This document shows positions 29,989 to 38,025 of a DNA stretch of 64,000 nucleotides, one piece after another. Under the pieces are notes generated by a model. That model worked only from the letters and a program-made list of their open reading frames with translations, made no database searches and was not told the DNA's origin. The translations under genes were made by a program, and so were the position numbers. The DNA is from Rhizobium sp. Q54 (GTDB lineage Bacteria; Pseudomonadota; Alphaproteobacteria; Rhizobiales; Xanthobacteraceae). Position 1 is the stretch's first letter; each line of letters begins with the position of its first letter. Location: positions 1 through 64,000 of the forward strand of contig CAMDSH010000010.1 of NCBI GenBank assembly GCA_945907045.1. The letters run 5' to 3'.

Positions 29989-30602
29989 TTGGCTTTCGCG
30001 AGCTTGGCGCAGGCGGCGTGCCGGTGGCATTTCACAAGATGGTCGTTGACCATGCCGACCGCCTGCATGAAGGCATAGACGATGGTCGGTCCCACGAATT
30101 TGAAGCCGCGCGCCGCCAGCTCCTTCGACATCTTGCGCGAGAGCTCGGTTTCCGCCGGCACTTGCTTGGTGGTGCGGAAACGATTGTTCTTCGGCTTGCC
30201 GTCGAGAAAGTCCCAGAGGAAATGCGAGAAGCCGGGGCCCTTCTCCATCACCTCCAGATAAGCGCGCGCCGACAGCACGGCGCCTTCCACTTTAAGACGG
30301 TTGCGCACGATGCCTGCGTCGCGCATGAGCGCGGCCTTTTTGCGCGCGTCGTAACGCGCAATTTTCTCCGGCTTGAAATTGTCGAAGGCGCGGCGGAAAT
30401 TCTCCCGCTTGCGCAAAATCGTGATCCAGGAAAGTCCGGCCTGAAAACCGTCGAGCACCAGCTTTTCGTACAGCGCGCGGTCGTCGAATTCGGGAACGCC
30501 CCATTCGTCATCGTGATAGGCGACGTAGAACGGGTCTTCGCCCGGCCACGGGCAGCGATGCTCGCCGTCAGGATGCAAAATGGAAGTGACGGCGCGCTTC
30601 AT
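29985..30602 (-). CDS. tag: DNA-3-methyladenine glycosylase I
   Basis: Tag removes 3-methyladenine from alkylated DNA, starting base-excision repair. The 205-residue protein has RCPWPGEDPFYVAYHDDEWG near the start, with the zinc-binding cysteine, then FQAGLSWITILRKRENFRRAF, the helix-hairpin-helix region and the C-terminal zinc ligands HLVKCHRHAAC. It overlaps ygfZ by 4 bases at its start and the HD gene by 4 bases at its end, so this stretch is translationally coupled. Confidence 0.95.
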   Translation of the reverse strand: MKRAVTSILHPDGEHRCPWPGEDPFYVAYHDDEWGVPEFDDRALYEKLVLDGFQAGLSWITILRKRENFRRAFDNFKPEKIARYDARKKAALMRDAGIVRNRLKVEGAVLSARAYLEVMEKGPGFSHFLWDFLDGKPKNNRFRTTKQVPAETELSRKMSKELAARGFKFVGPTIVYAFMQAVGMVNDHLVKCHRHAACAKLAKAK

Positions 30603-31495
30603 CCCGCCGCTTTCGTCTCGCCCGGAAACGGAAAACTCGCCCAGCCGGGTTTCACCGGGCGAATGGCGATGCCGCCGGCTTCAATTGTCCCGCCGTTTGC
30701 CAGTGCGTCCGCGACGCGGTCGAGGCGCAGCATGGCAAGTCCGCGCCCCGCCGCCGTCGAGCCGAGCGTGCCGACCTGTTTATTGCCGGCCATCACCGGA
30801 ACGCCGGACATCGGCGAGTGATCGTCGTAGGCAATTGGCACGATGCGGGTGCGTGCGTTGGCGCGGTGTTCGATGCGCGAGACGACTTCCTGGCCGACAT
30901 AGCAGCCTTTGTCGAAATCGACGCCAGCGAGCTGGTCCATGTCGGTCTCATGCGGGAACGCGGCGCCGTAAATAAAGTCGAGCCCGCCACGCGGCACGCC
31001 GAGCGTGATGCGGTGAGTCTCGTAAATCTGCGCATCGGCCAGCGTGGCGCCGAGATCGGCAGCGGCTTCGGCGGCGAGATTCGGCGGCAGTATCACGCGC
31101 AGCCCTAATTCCGGCAGGCGCGGATCGGGATAGCAAAGCCCGTATTCGCTTTCACTCTTTCCGCCGCCGCCCCAGGCTGCCATCACGCCGAGCGCATCGG
31201 ACAAATCCTCCACCGTCACCTTGGCGCGCAGCTTGTAGAAATTGAGCTTCTCCACCAGCGCGGGCGCCAGCGCGCGCGGGCAATCCAAAAAGAAGCAGCC
31301 TCCGTCGTCAGGTGCGGCTTCGGCGACGATGAAATCCACGATGATCTTGCCCTGCGGGGTCAGCAGGGCGGCAAAGCGCGGCGAGACCGGCGTCATCGTG
31401 CCGATATCGGTGGTGACAAGGCCATTGAGAAACCGCCGGGCGTCGTCGCCGGCGACCTTGACCACGCCGCGTTCGGTAAGAAGCGCTGCCTGCAT
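30599..31495 (-). CDS. ygfZ: Folate-binding protein YgfZ (tRNA-modifying GTPase-related, GcvT-like)
   Basis: YgfZ helps assemble or repair iron-sulfur enzymes such as the tRNA-methylthiotransferase MiaB and needs folate. The 298-residue protein has the signature KGCYVGQEVVSRIEHR containing the conserved cysteine, and a GcvT-like start (GDDARRFLNGLVT). Two start codons lie 6 bases apart: ATG 31501 and ATG 31495. I chose the second because AAGAG stands 7-8 bases before it. The gene heads the operon and is divergent from pyrC. Confidence 0.93.
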   Translation of the reverse strand: MQAALLTERGVVKVAGDDARRFLNGLVTTDIGTMTPVSPRFAALLTPQGKIIVDFIVAEAAPDDGGCFFLDCPRALAPALVEKLNFYKLRAKVTVEDLSDALGVMAAWGGGGKSESEYGLCYPDPRLPELGLRVILPPNLAAEAAADLGATLADAQIYETHRITLGVPRGGLDFIYGAAFPHETDMDQLAGVDFDKGCYVGQEVVSRIEHRANARTRIVPIAYDDHSPMSGVPVMAGNKQVGTLGSTAAGRGLAMLRLDRVADALANGGTIEAGGIAIRPVKPGWASFPFPGETKAAG

Positions 31496-31593
31496 GTGCA
31501 TTCTCTTGTTGGTAAACCTCTTGCCAGAAGTCACGCCGAAACGTAAGCGCTCTCGGGCATGCCTCAAGGGCAATCCGGACAGAAGCGGACTGC

Positions 31594-32934
31594 ATGGCCG
31601 AAACCTACGATCTGATCCTCAAGGGCGGAACGCTGGTCAATCATGACGGCGAGGGCGTCCGCGACCTGGGGGTGAAAGGCGGCCGTTTTGCCGCGATCGG
31701 CGATTTGGGCAAAGCGAGCGCAAGCGAGACGATCGATTGCCGTGGGCTGCATTTGCTGCCCGGCGTGATCGACACCCAGGTGCATTTTCGCGAGCCCGGC
31801 CTGACGCATAAAGAGGATCTGGAATCGGGCTCGCTCAGCGCCGTGATGGGCGGCGTGACGGCCGTGTTCGAGATGCCCAACACCGACCCCCTGACCATCA
31901 GTGCCGAGACGCTCGCCGACAAGGTCAGGCGCGGGCATCACCGCATGCATTGCGATTTTGCTTTCTTTGTCGGGGGCACGCGAGAAAACGTCAAAGACCT
32001 CACCGAGCTGGAGCGTCTGCCCGGCTGCGCCGGCGTCAAAGTGTTCATGGGATCGTCCACCGGCTCGCTGCTGGTCGCCGATGACAAAGGCCTGCGCGAT
32101 ATCCTCAAGGTCATCCGGCGGCGCGCGTCGTTCCATGCCGAGGACGAGCCGCGCCTGACCGAGCGCAAGAATTTGCGCGTCGAGGGCGATCCGCGCTCGC
32201 ACCCCATTTGGCGCGACGAGCAGGCTGCGCTGATCGCGACCGAGCGTCTGGTGCGGATCGCGCACGAGACCGGCGCGCGCGTGCATGTGCTGCATATTTC
32301 GACCAGGCAGGAAATGGAATTTCTGGCCGGTCACAAGGATGTCGCGTCGGTGGAAACGACGCCGCATCATCTCACGCTGGAAGCGCCCGGCTGTTACGAA
32401 CGCCTCGGCACCCGGGCGCAGATGAATCCCCCGGTGCGCGACGCCGCGCACAAGGCCGGTATCTGGCACGGTATCGGCAACGGGGTTGTCGATGTGCTCG
32501 GCTCCGATCATGCTCCGCATATGCGCGAGGAAAAGGCCAAGCCCTATCCGGCCAGCCCGTCCGGCATGACCGGCGTGCAGACGCTGGTCCCCGTCATGCT
32601 TGACCACGTCCATGCCGGGCGGCTTTCACTCCTGCGCTTAGTCGATCTCACCAGCGCCGGTCCGGCGCGATTGTTCGGCATCGCCGGCAAGGGGCGCATT
32701 GCTGTTGGCTATGACGCCGACCTTACTGTGGTCGATCTCAAGCGGCGCGAGACCATCACCGATCGCTGGGTGGCCTCGCGCGCGGGGTGGACACCTTATG
32801 ACGGGATGAAAGTTACGGGTTGGCCGGTGGGGACTTTCATCCGCGGCCACAAGGCGATGTGGCAAGGCGAACTCGTCGCGCCGGCGCAAGGCGAGCGCGT
32901 GCGTTTTCTGGAAACGCTCGCAAATGGAACTTGA
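31594..32934 (+). CDS. pyrC: Dihydroorotase, class I
   Basis: PyrC closes N-carbamoyl-aspartate to dihydroorotate in pyrimidine synthesis. The 446-residue protein has the amidohydrolase barrel: a first metal motif DTQVHFREPG at residues 60-69, the VEMPNT-type FEMPNTDP loop, a candidate bridging lysine in GVKVFMGSSTG, and SDHAPHMREEK. The usual HxH metal pair is QxH here (Gln62, His64); some family members share this. The start is 92-98 bases from that of the divergent ygfZ. Confidence 0.93.
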   Translation: MAETYDLILKGGTLVNHDGEGVRDLGVKGGRFAAIGDLGKASASETIDCRGLHLLPGVIDTQVHFREPGLTHKEDLESGSLSAVMGGVTAVFEMPNTDPLTISAETLADKVRRGHHRMHCDFAFFVGGTRENVKDLTELERLPGCAGVKVFMGSSTGSLLVADDKGLRDILKVIRRRASFHAEDEPRLTERKNLRVEGDPRSHPIWRDEQAALIATERLVRIAHETGARVHVLHISTRQEMEFLAGHKDVASVETTPHHLTLEAPGCYERLGTRAQMNPPVRDAAHKAGIWHGIGNGVVDVLGSDHAPHMREEKAKPYPASPSGMTGVQTLVPVMLDHVHAGRLSLLRLVDLTSAGPARLFGIAGKGRIAVGYDADLTVVDLKRRETITDRWVASRAGWTPYDGMKVTGWPVGTFIRGHKAMWQGELVAPAQGERVRFLETLANGT

Positions 32935-32979
32935 GTAATTCAACTTAGCGAATGTATGTGGCCGGGTTTTTACGGCTTC

Positions 32980-32998
32980 GTTACACCGCAAGTGTAAC
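32980..32998. promoter_or_regulatory. Perfect dyad GTTACAC-N5-GTGTAAC
   Basis: Seven-base arms at 32980-32986 and 32992-32998 are exact reverse complements across CGCAA. The site lies 120-140 bases before the response regulator start and looks like an operator for a dimeric regulator. Confidence 0.45.
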
Positions 32999-33081
32999 CA
33001 GTTTTCCCCAGTCCATTTTCCAACCCGCGGTCTGTGGAATTGATAATACCTCCCGAGTGTTTATCACCAGTGCGGGGGCCA

Positions 33082-33108
33082 CCGTCCTCGCCGGGCTAGC
33101 CAGGACGG
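33082..33108 (+). promoter_or_regulatory. Hairpin just upstream of the response regulator
   Basis: CCGTCCT and AGGACGG form a 7-base stem around a 13-base loop that contains GGCTAGCC, itself self-complementary. It ends 11 bases before the start codon, close enough to mask the ribosome site if it forms in the mRNA. Confidence 0.4.
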
Positions 33109-33119
33109 GGTAATGGGGA

Positions 33120-33863
33120 ATGAGTGGCGATCTGATTTCACTGCGCATGTTGATTGCATCCGGCTCGCAGCCGGAGCGCGATCTATGGCGTCAGGGATCC
33201 GGCTTGGCCTCGGTGCCGATAGAGATTGTCGAGGCCGATTCAGCCGCCGCCGCCCGCACGCAGCTCATGCGCGGCAGCATCGACATCGCCGTTATCGATT
33301 CCGGACTGCCCGACGCCGCCACGATTACCAAGACCTCGCGCGCGTTGACGCCGAGCCCATTCGTGGTTGCCGCTGCGCCCGCGAATAACGTCCCCGCCGG
33401 ACGCGTGGAAGACGCCGATGGCGTGATTGCAAAGCCGGCCAGCGTCGAAGAGGCGCGCGATCAGGTCGAGCGTTTCATCCGCGTGAAAGTGGCGACACGG
33501 GTGCTGGTCGTCGATGACTCAGGCACGATGCGCAGCATCGTGCGGAAGATTTTGTCGGGTAGCCGTTACGCTCTGGAAATTTCCGAAGCCGAAGAAGGCA
33601 TCGCGGCGCTGGCGCAGATGAAGACCGGGAATTTCGATCTGGTAATGCTCGACTACAACATGCCGGGCCTCAACGGCATCGAGACCCTGGCGGAGATCAA
33701 ACGCGAGAACTCCCGCGTCGCGGTGGTGTTGATGACATCGACCTTGGACGACGCCATCGCCGATCGCGCGCGCGCGGCGGGTGCTGCTGCGTTCCTGAAG
33801 AAGCCGTTTTTTCCGAAGGATATCGACGCGGTGCTGGAGCGTTTTTACGGCCTGCACAAATAG
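33120..33863 (+). CDS. Response regulator with two receiver domains
   Basis: The 247-residue protein has an N-terminal receiver-like domain (residues 8-120) followed by a complete C-terminal receiver. The C-terminal one has Asp132-Asp133, phosphoacceptor Asp178 in MLDYNMPG, Thr206 and Lys228 in FLKKPF. The first keeps an Asp60 in AVIDSGLPD and Lys105 but lacks the acidic pair at its start, so it is probably degenerate. There is no DNA-binding or enzyme domain. It should act through protein contacts or as a phosphate sink. No histidine kinase is adjacent. Confidence 0.88.
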   Translation: MSGDLISLRMLIASGSQPERDLWRQGSGLASVPIEIVEADSAAAARTQLMRGSIDIAVIDSGLPDAATITKTSRALTPSPFVVAAAPANNVPAGRVEDADGVIAKPASVEEARDQVERFIRVKVATRVLVVDDSGTMRSIVRKILSGSRYALEISEAEEGIAALAQMKTGNFDLVMLDYNMPGLNGIETLAEIKRENSRVAVVLMTSTLDDAIADRARAAGAAAFLKKPFFPKDIDAVLERFYGLHK

Positions 33864-33911
33864 TGCGAAAGCGCCGGATTAAAAACCAATATTGAAAAAG
33901 TGGAAGACTTT

Positions 33912-33940
33912 GCGGGATACGCGATCCCGCCGGGTATTTT
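33912..33940 (+). terminator. Intrinsic terminator after response regulator
   Basis: A perfect 7-base stem GCGGGAT / ATCCCGC with loop ACGCG is followed by CGGGTATTTTCTT. This is a normal rho-independent layout and ends at the edge of the convergent gene at 33942. Confidence 0.6.
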
Positions 33941-33941
33941 C

Positions 33942-34169
33942 TTACTGCCGTTGCTGCTCGAGCGAGAATTCGCCGTTGCGAATGCGCGCGCCGAGGCCCT
34001 CGGCGAAAGTGGCGGCAGCATCCTCGCCGTAAGTTGTGACGAACTCGGCGAAAGCGCTGAACAGGCAGGCCTGCGCGAGGCAGTCGCCATCGATCCCGTC
34101 GAGCCGGGCTTCCGCCCAGGCTTCCTGCAGATAGCCCAGAGCCACTCGCTTCTGCTCCAGGTCGGGCAT
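33942..34169 (-). CDS. Conserved hypothetical protein, 75 residues
   Basis: The frame starting MPDLEQKRVALGYLQEAWAE is helical and acidic, with no membrane segment. It continues with a Cys-containing helix (DCLAQACLFSAFAEFVTTYG). I start at 34169; the reading frame is open upstream to 34445, with a possible start at 34286, and the ribosome site is weak, so the N-terminus is uncertain. Function is unknown. It follows the TIGR02301 gene on the same strand. Confidence 0.6.
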   Translation of the reverse strand: MPDLEQKRVALGYLQEAWAEARLDGIDGDCLAQACLFSAFAEFVTTYGEDAAATFAEGLGARIRNGEFSLEQQRQ

Positions 34170-34320
34170 TTGCCCGCGTGGTTGGATCGTGCTCGTCACG
34201 AAAACACTTTCAAAAACGGCGTTGTTCGACGCCCCCAAATTAAGCAGGACGTTAGCATGCGCCCATGCGCCGCCTAGGGCGCACATGGGAGAAAGGTTAA
34301 TAACGGCGGGGTATTTGACG

Positions 34321-34698
34321 TTAATTGGCGTAGCGGGCGGTGATTTCGCGCGAGATTTTAGCGCCCTCGTCGAGGTAGCGGCGGATGGCGAAATCGGCCG
34401 CCGGTGTGCAGGTACGGTAGGTCTGCTGAAACCCGCGATAACCACGATTGAAGCTCGCGACGATGAGGGCGCGCCGTGCGCCGTTCGGGGCCTCGGCCTC
34501 GATCAGCGATTGCATTTCGTTGCGCCACTTCGCGCCTTCGTTGGCCCCGCAGATTCCACGCAGGTAATGCAGCGCGCCCATGATCTCCGCCAGGCGCTGC
34601 AACTCGCCATCGAACGGCGCGGGGCCGCCTTCGATCGCGCGCGCAGGAGTTGCGAGCGACGACAACAGAAGCGTGAGGATCAATGTGCGTTTGAACAT
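34321..34698 (-). CDS. TIGR02301 family exported protein
   Basis: The 125-residue protein has a signal peptide (MFKRTLILTLLLSSLATPARA) and then matches the TIGR02301 pattern: LAEIMGALHYLRGICG, NEGAKWRNEM, SFNRGYRGFQQTYRTC and a final IRRYLDEGAKI. This family is restricted to Hyphomicrobiales and close relatives and has no known function. Two cysteines are conserved. It is cotranscribed or nearly so with the NUDIX and upstream genes. Confidence 0.85.
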   Translation of the reverse strand: MFKRTLILTLLLSSLATPARAIEGGPAPFDGELQRLAEIMGALHYLRGICGANEGAKWRNEMQSLIEAEAPNGARRALIVASFNRGYRGFQQTYRTCTPAADFAIRRYLDEGAKISREITARYAN

Positions 34699-34759
34699 GA
34701 CTGGCCGTGATATGCGCCCGCGAAAGCGCGGCTGCAAGCCGTCGCTGCGATGCTTTTCG

Positions 34760-35206
34760 TCATGACCTTAAACGCTCAAATGCCGCAGCGACGATCTCGG
34801 CCAGACCTTCGGTTGTCTTTAGTCCGGCAAGTTCATGCGGATGCAGCCAGTTGGCCTCCGACAATTCCTCGCTCAGCACGGGCTCTCCGGCAATCCAGCG
34901 CGAGGCAAAGCACAGAACCACGAAATGCCGCGAAACCCGGTTGTCCCCGTCGCGCACGATCACTTCGCGGTGGCCGGCGAGCGCAACCGGCTCGATGGTG
35001 AGCGCGGTTTCCTCGCGCACCTCGCGCATGACCGCCTGCGTAAGCGTCTCTCCCGTTTCCACCGCGCCGCCCGGCAGCGTGTAGATGCCTTGCGCGGGCT
35101 GACGGGCGCGCCGGACCACCAGCACCTTGCCGTCGCGAACGATGGCGGCGCTGACCGCGAGATAAGGCCGGCCGGGATAGGCGCGCGGATCGTCAGGCGC
35201 GCTCAA
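34760..35206 (-). CDS. NUDIX hydrolase
   Basis: The 148-residue protein has the Nudix box GGAVETGETLTQAVMREVREE (residues about 45-65), which binds metal and cuts a nucleoside-diphosphate-linked substrate. The start is TTG 35206, which overlaps the stop of the upstream gene as TTGA, so translation is coupled. The last box position is Ala rather than the usual Gly, a tolerated change. Substrate is not predictable; a nucleotide-sugar or ADP-ribose is typical. Confidence 0.85.
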   Translation of the reverse strand: MSAPDDPRAYPGRPYLAVSAAIVRDGKVLVVRRARQPAQGIYTLPGGAVETGETLTQAVMREVREETALTIEPVALAGHREVIVRDGDNRVSRHFVVLCFASRWIAGEPVLSEELSEANWLHPHELAGLKTTEGLAEIVAAAFERLRS

Positions 35207-35745
35207 TGTTTCAGCAATCCGTCGACCACGGCCTGCGGCACGGCGGGGTGCGCGGCATCGATGCCGGTCTCGCCGTTGATGGCGGCGCCGGCGCGTGCGA
35301 TCAGCGGCTTGAGCCAGGCCACTGCACGGGAGGCCAGCATCTGCATTCCGCTCGGCGGCAGGCCGGAGCGCATCGCGCCGCGCGTCGCTTCCAGCACGGC
35401 GGTCATGGTGTCGGCGATTGAATCGAGCGAATGACGCGCGGCCGGATCGGCGGAGTTGTACGCCGTGATTGCGATCTGGCGATCCTTGAAGCGCGAGGCG
35501 GAAAAATGCTCGCTGTAGCTCATCGGCTGCCAGGCGAGAAAATCCTGCAGGCATTCGGGACACGATGAGACCATCTCCAGCAGCATGATCGCTTCATTGA
35601 AGTGATTGAGATAGTCGGTGGCGAGCCCGGTCTCCGGGTTGATGTTGGCTTGCGCAAGGCGAGCGGAACTGATCGATGCTTCATCGCCGGAAATATCTTC
35701 CGCCGGCTTGGCAGCCTGTACGCTCGCTGGATTCTGGACGCTCAT
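35203..35745 (-). CDS. Conserved hypothetical protein, 180 residues
   Basis: The protein is mostly helical and begins MSVQNPASVQAAKP. A conserved-looking block reads RLAQANINPETGLATDYLNHFNEAIMLLEM, then two cysteines in SSCPECLQDFLAWQP. No signal peptide or membrane helix is evident. I place the start at ATG 35745, though the frame opens further to 35838. It ends overlapping the NUDIX gene (TTGA), and is divergent from the SRAP gene. Confidence 0.7.
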   Translation of the reverse strand: MSVQNPASVQAAKPAEDISGDEASISSARLAQANINPETGLATDYLNHFNEAIMLLEMVSSCPECLQDFLAWQPMSYSEHFSASRFKDRQIAITAYNSADPAARHSLDSIADTMTAVLEATRGAMRSGLPPSGMQMLASRAVAWLKPLIARAGAAINGETGIDAAHPAVPQAVVDGLLKH

Positions 35746-35838
35746 CGGGCCTCGGATCTGGTGGGGAAAACGTATAGCCGCAGTGTTATCGGCTATGGTT
35801 AAAGGCTGATTAAGCGGGCAACAGATCGCTCTGATCAT

Positions 35839-36588
35839 ATGTGTGGACGTTACATTCTCATCTCGTCGCCGGAAGCGATCCGGGCGCTATTTGCCTACCT
35901 GGAGCAGCCGAATTTTCCTCCGCGTTACAACGTGGCGCCGTCGCAGCCGGTACCCGTCGTTCGCATCGTCGAAGGCAAGCGCCACTTCGCGCTGGTGCGC
36001 TGGGGCCTGCTGCCCTCCTGGGTGAAAGACCCGAAGACCTTCGCGCTGCTGATCAACGCGCGCGGCGAAACGGCGGGCGAGAAGCCGGCCTTCCGCGCGG
36101 CCCTGCGGCGGCGGCGATGTTTGTTTCCCGCCGACGGCTTTTACGAATGGAAAAAAGACGGCGAGCGCAAGCGGCCGCATCTCATCCGGCCAAAATCGGG
36201 CGGGCCAATCGCCTTCGCGGGGTTATGGGAAACCTGGACCGGGCCGAACGGCGAGGAAATGGAAACCGCGGCCATCGTCACCACGGCGGCGAACCGCACG
36301 CTGGCGCCGATTTATGACCGGATGCCGGTCATCGTGCCGCCGGAGGGATTCGATCTCTGGCTCGACTGCGCCAAGGTAGACGCGGAAACCGCCTCCGCCC
36401 TGATCGCGCCAGCGCCGGAAAATTTGCTGGAGGCTTATGAAATTTCCACCGCGGTCAACCGCGTCGCCAACGATTCACCGGCGCTGCTCGAGCCCAGCAC
36501 TGCCGTGTCGGAACCTGAAGCGGAAAAGCCGCGCCCGAAGCGCCGCGCCAAAACCAAGAAGGACGACGGTCAGGCCCCGTTGCTTTGA
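35839..36588 (+). CDS. SRAP-domain protein (YedK/HMCES type)
   Basis: SRAP proteins attach through their Cys2 to abasic sites in single-stranded DNA. The 249-residue protein starts MCGRY, with Cys2 exposed after Met removal. It keeps Asn73 in INARGE and Glu103 in GFYEW. The catalytic histidine (His160 in E. coli YedK, in IHDR) is Tyr159 here (IYDRMPV; codon TAT). The C-terminal tail is Lys/Arg-rich. Crosslink formation should still be possible, but reversal or rate could differ. The start is 93 bases from the divergent 180-residue gene. Confidence 0.9.
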   Translation: MCGRYILISSPEAIRALFAYLEQPNFPPRYNVAPSQPVPVVRIVEGKRHFALVRWGLLPSWVKDPKTFALLINARGETAGEKPAFRAALRRRRCLFPADGFYEWKKDGERKRPHLIRPKSGGPIAFAGLWETWTGPNGEEMETAAIVTTAANRTLAPIYDRMPVIVPPEGFDLWLDCAKVDAETASALIAPAPENLLEAYEISTAVNRVANDSPALLEPSTAVSEPEAEKPRPKRRAKTKKDDGQAPLL

Positions 36589-36592
36589 GCGG

Positions 36593-38017
36593 CTAGAGCA
36601 TCTTGCCCGGATTGAGAATGTTCTTCGGGTCGAGCGTGCGCTTGAACGCGCGCATCATCTCCAGCGCGACCGGGTCTTTCACTTTTTTCAAGGTCTCGCG
36701 CTTGAGCTTGCCGATGCCGTGCTCGGCGGAGAATGAGCCGTGATATTTCATCACGACCTTGTCGACCTCGGCGTTCATCGCGCCCCAGCCTGCGAGAAAC
36801 CCGGCCGTGTCGGCGCCGATGGGCTGGCTGACGTTGAAATGGATATTGCCGTCGCCGAGATGGCCGAACGGCACGACGCGGCAGCCGGGCACCATCGCTT
36901 CGCACACTTTGGTCGCGTCGGCGATGAAGTCGGCGACCGCAGCGACCGGCACCGAGATGTCGTGCTTGATCGAGCCGCCTTCCGGCTTCTGCGATTCTGT
37001 GAGCATGAAGCGCAGATGCCAGAACGCCTTGGCCTGATCGAGACTGGCGGCGATGGTCGCGTCGGTCACGAAGCTGCGTTCGGCGGCTGAGCTGAGCACG
37101 TCTTCCAGTGTCGCGCGCAAGCCCTCGCGCGATTGCGAGGATAACTCCATCAGCACGTACCAGGGATGCACGTTTGCCAGCGGATCGCGCACGCCATGCG
37201 CGTGCCGCAGCGCCATGTCGAGCACGCCGCGCGAGATAAGCTCGAAACTGGTCACCGAGCCGCCGGCGCGCTCGCGCGCAAGATTTAAGAGGCCAAGCGC
37301 GGCGCGCGGGGAGGGGATGCCGGCGAACGCCGTCTCCACCGCGCGCGGGCGCGGAAACAGCTTGAGGGTCGCTGCGGTGATGATGCCGAGCGTGCCTTCG
37401 GCGCCAACGAACAGGTTTTTCAAATCGTAGCCGGTGTTGTCTTTTTTAAGTTTGGAAAGTCCGTTCCATATCCGCCCGTCCGGCAGCGCGACTTCCAGCC
37501 CGATCACCAGATCGCGCGTAATCCCGTAGGCGACGGCAGAGGTGCCGCCGGCATTGGTGGAAAGATTGCCGCCGATCGTGCAGCTGCCCTCGGCGCCGAG
37601 CGAAAGCGGGAACAGCCGGTCCGCGGCGGCGGCGGCTTCCTGGATTTTCGCCAGCACTACGCCGGATTCAACCGTCATGGTGTTCGATGTCGCATCGACT
37701 TCGCGGATTTTATCGAGCCGCGTTGTCGAGACGATGATCTCGCCATCGTGGGGAATTTGTCCGCCGACGAGGCCGGTGTTGCCGCCCTGCGGCACCAGCG
37801 GCGTGCCGGTCTCGGTGGCAAGCTTCAGGATGGCCGCGACCTCGTTCACGTTGCCGGGTCGCAGCATCATCGGTGTGCGGCCGTGATACAGCCCGCGCCC
37901 TTCGATCAGTTGCGGCTCCAGCGCCGCCTGATCGGTGACGGCGTATTTATCGCCGACGATCTTCGCGAAGCGGGCGAGCAGTTCGGGTGCGATTGGGTGG
38001 CGGAGCGGAGAATTCAT
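36593..38017 (-). CDS. FAD-linked 2-hydroxyacid dehydrogenase (GlcD/D-2-hydroxyglutarate type)
   Basis: The 474-residue flavoenzyme has the FAD-binding VPQGGNTGLVGG motif near residues 74-85 and GSCTIGGNLSTNAGGTSAVAYG, which belong to the FAD_binding_4 domain. The C-terminal oxidase domain shows GHLGDGNIHFNV and SAEHGIGKLK. It oxidises a D-2-hydroxyacid such as lactate, glycolate or hydroxyglutarate. It ends 4 bases before the convergent SRAP stop. Upstream, 8 bases separate it from the end of the Sua5-type gene, so the two may share a transcript. Confidence 0.93.
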   Translation of the reverse strand: MNSPLRHPIAPELLARFAKIVGDKYAVTDQAALEPQLIEGRGLYHGRTPMMLRPGNVNEVAAILKLATETGTPLVPQGGNTGLVGGQIPHDGEIIVSTTRLDKIREVDATSNTMTVESGVVLAKIQEAAAAADRLFPLSLGAEGSCTIGGNLSTNAGGTSAVAYGITRDLVIGLEVALPDGRIWNGLSKLKKDNTGYDLKNLFVGAEGTLGIITAATLKLFPRPRAVETAFAGIPSPRAALGLLNLARERAGGSVTSFELISRGVLDMALRHAHGVRDPLANVHPWYVLMELSSQSREGLRATLEDVLSSAAERSFVTDATIAASLDQAKAFWHLRFMLTESQKPEGGSIKHDISVPVAAVADFIADATKVCEAMVPGCRVVPFGHLGDGNIHFNVSQPIGADTAGFLAGWGAMNAEVDKVVMKYHGSFSAEHGIGKLKRETLKKVKDPVALEMMRAFKRTLDPKNILNPGKML

Positions 38018-38025
38018 CGCAAAAA

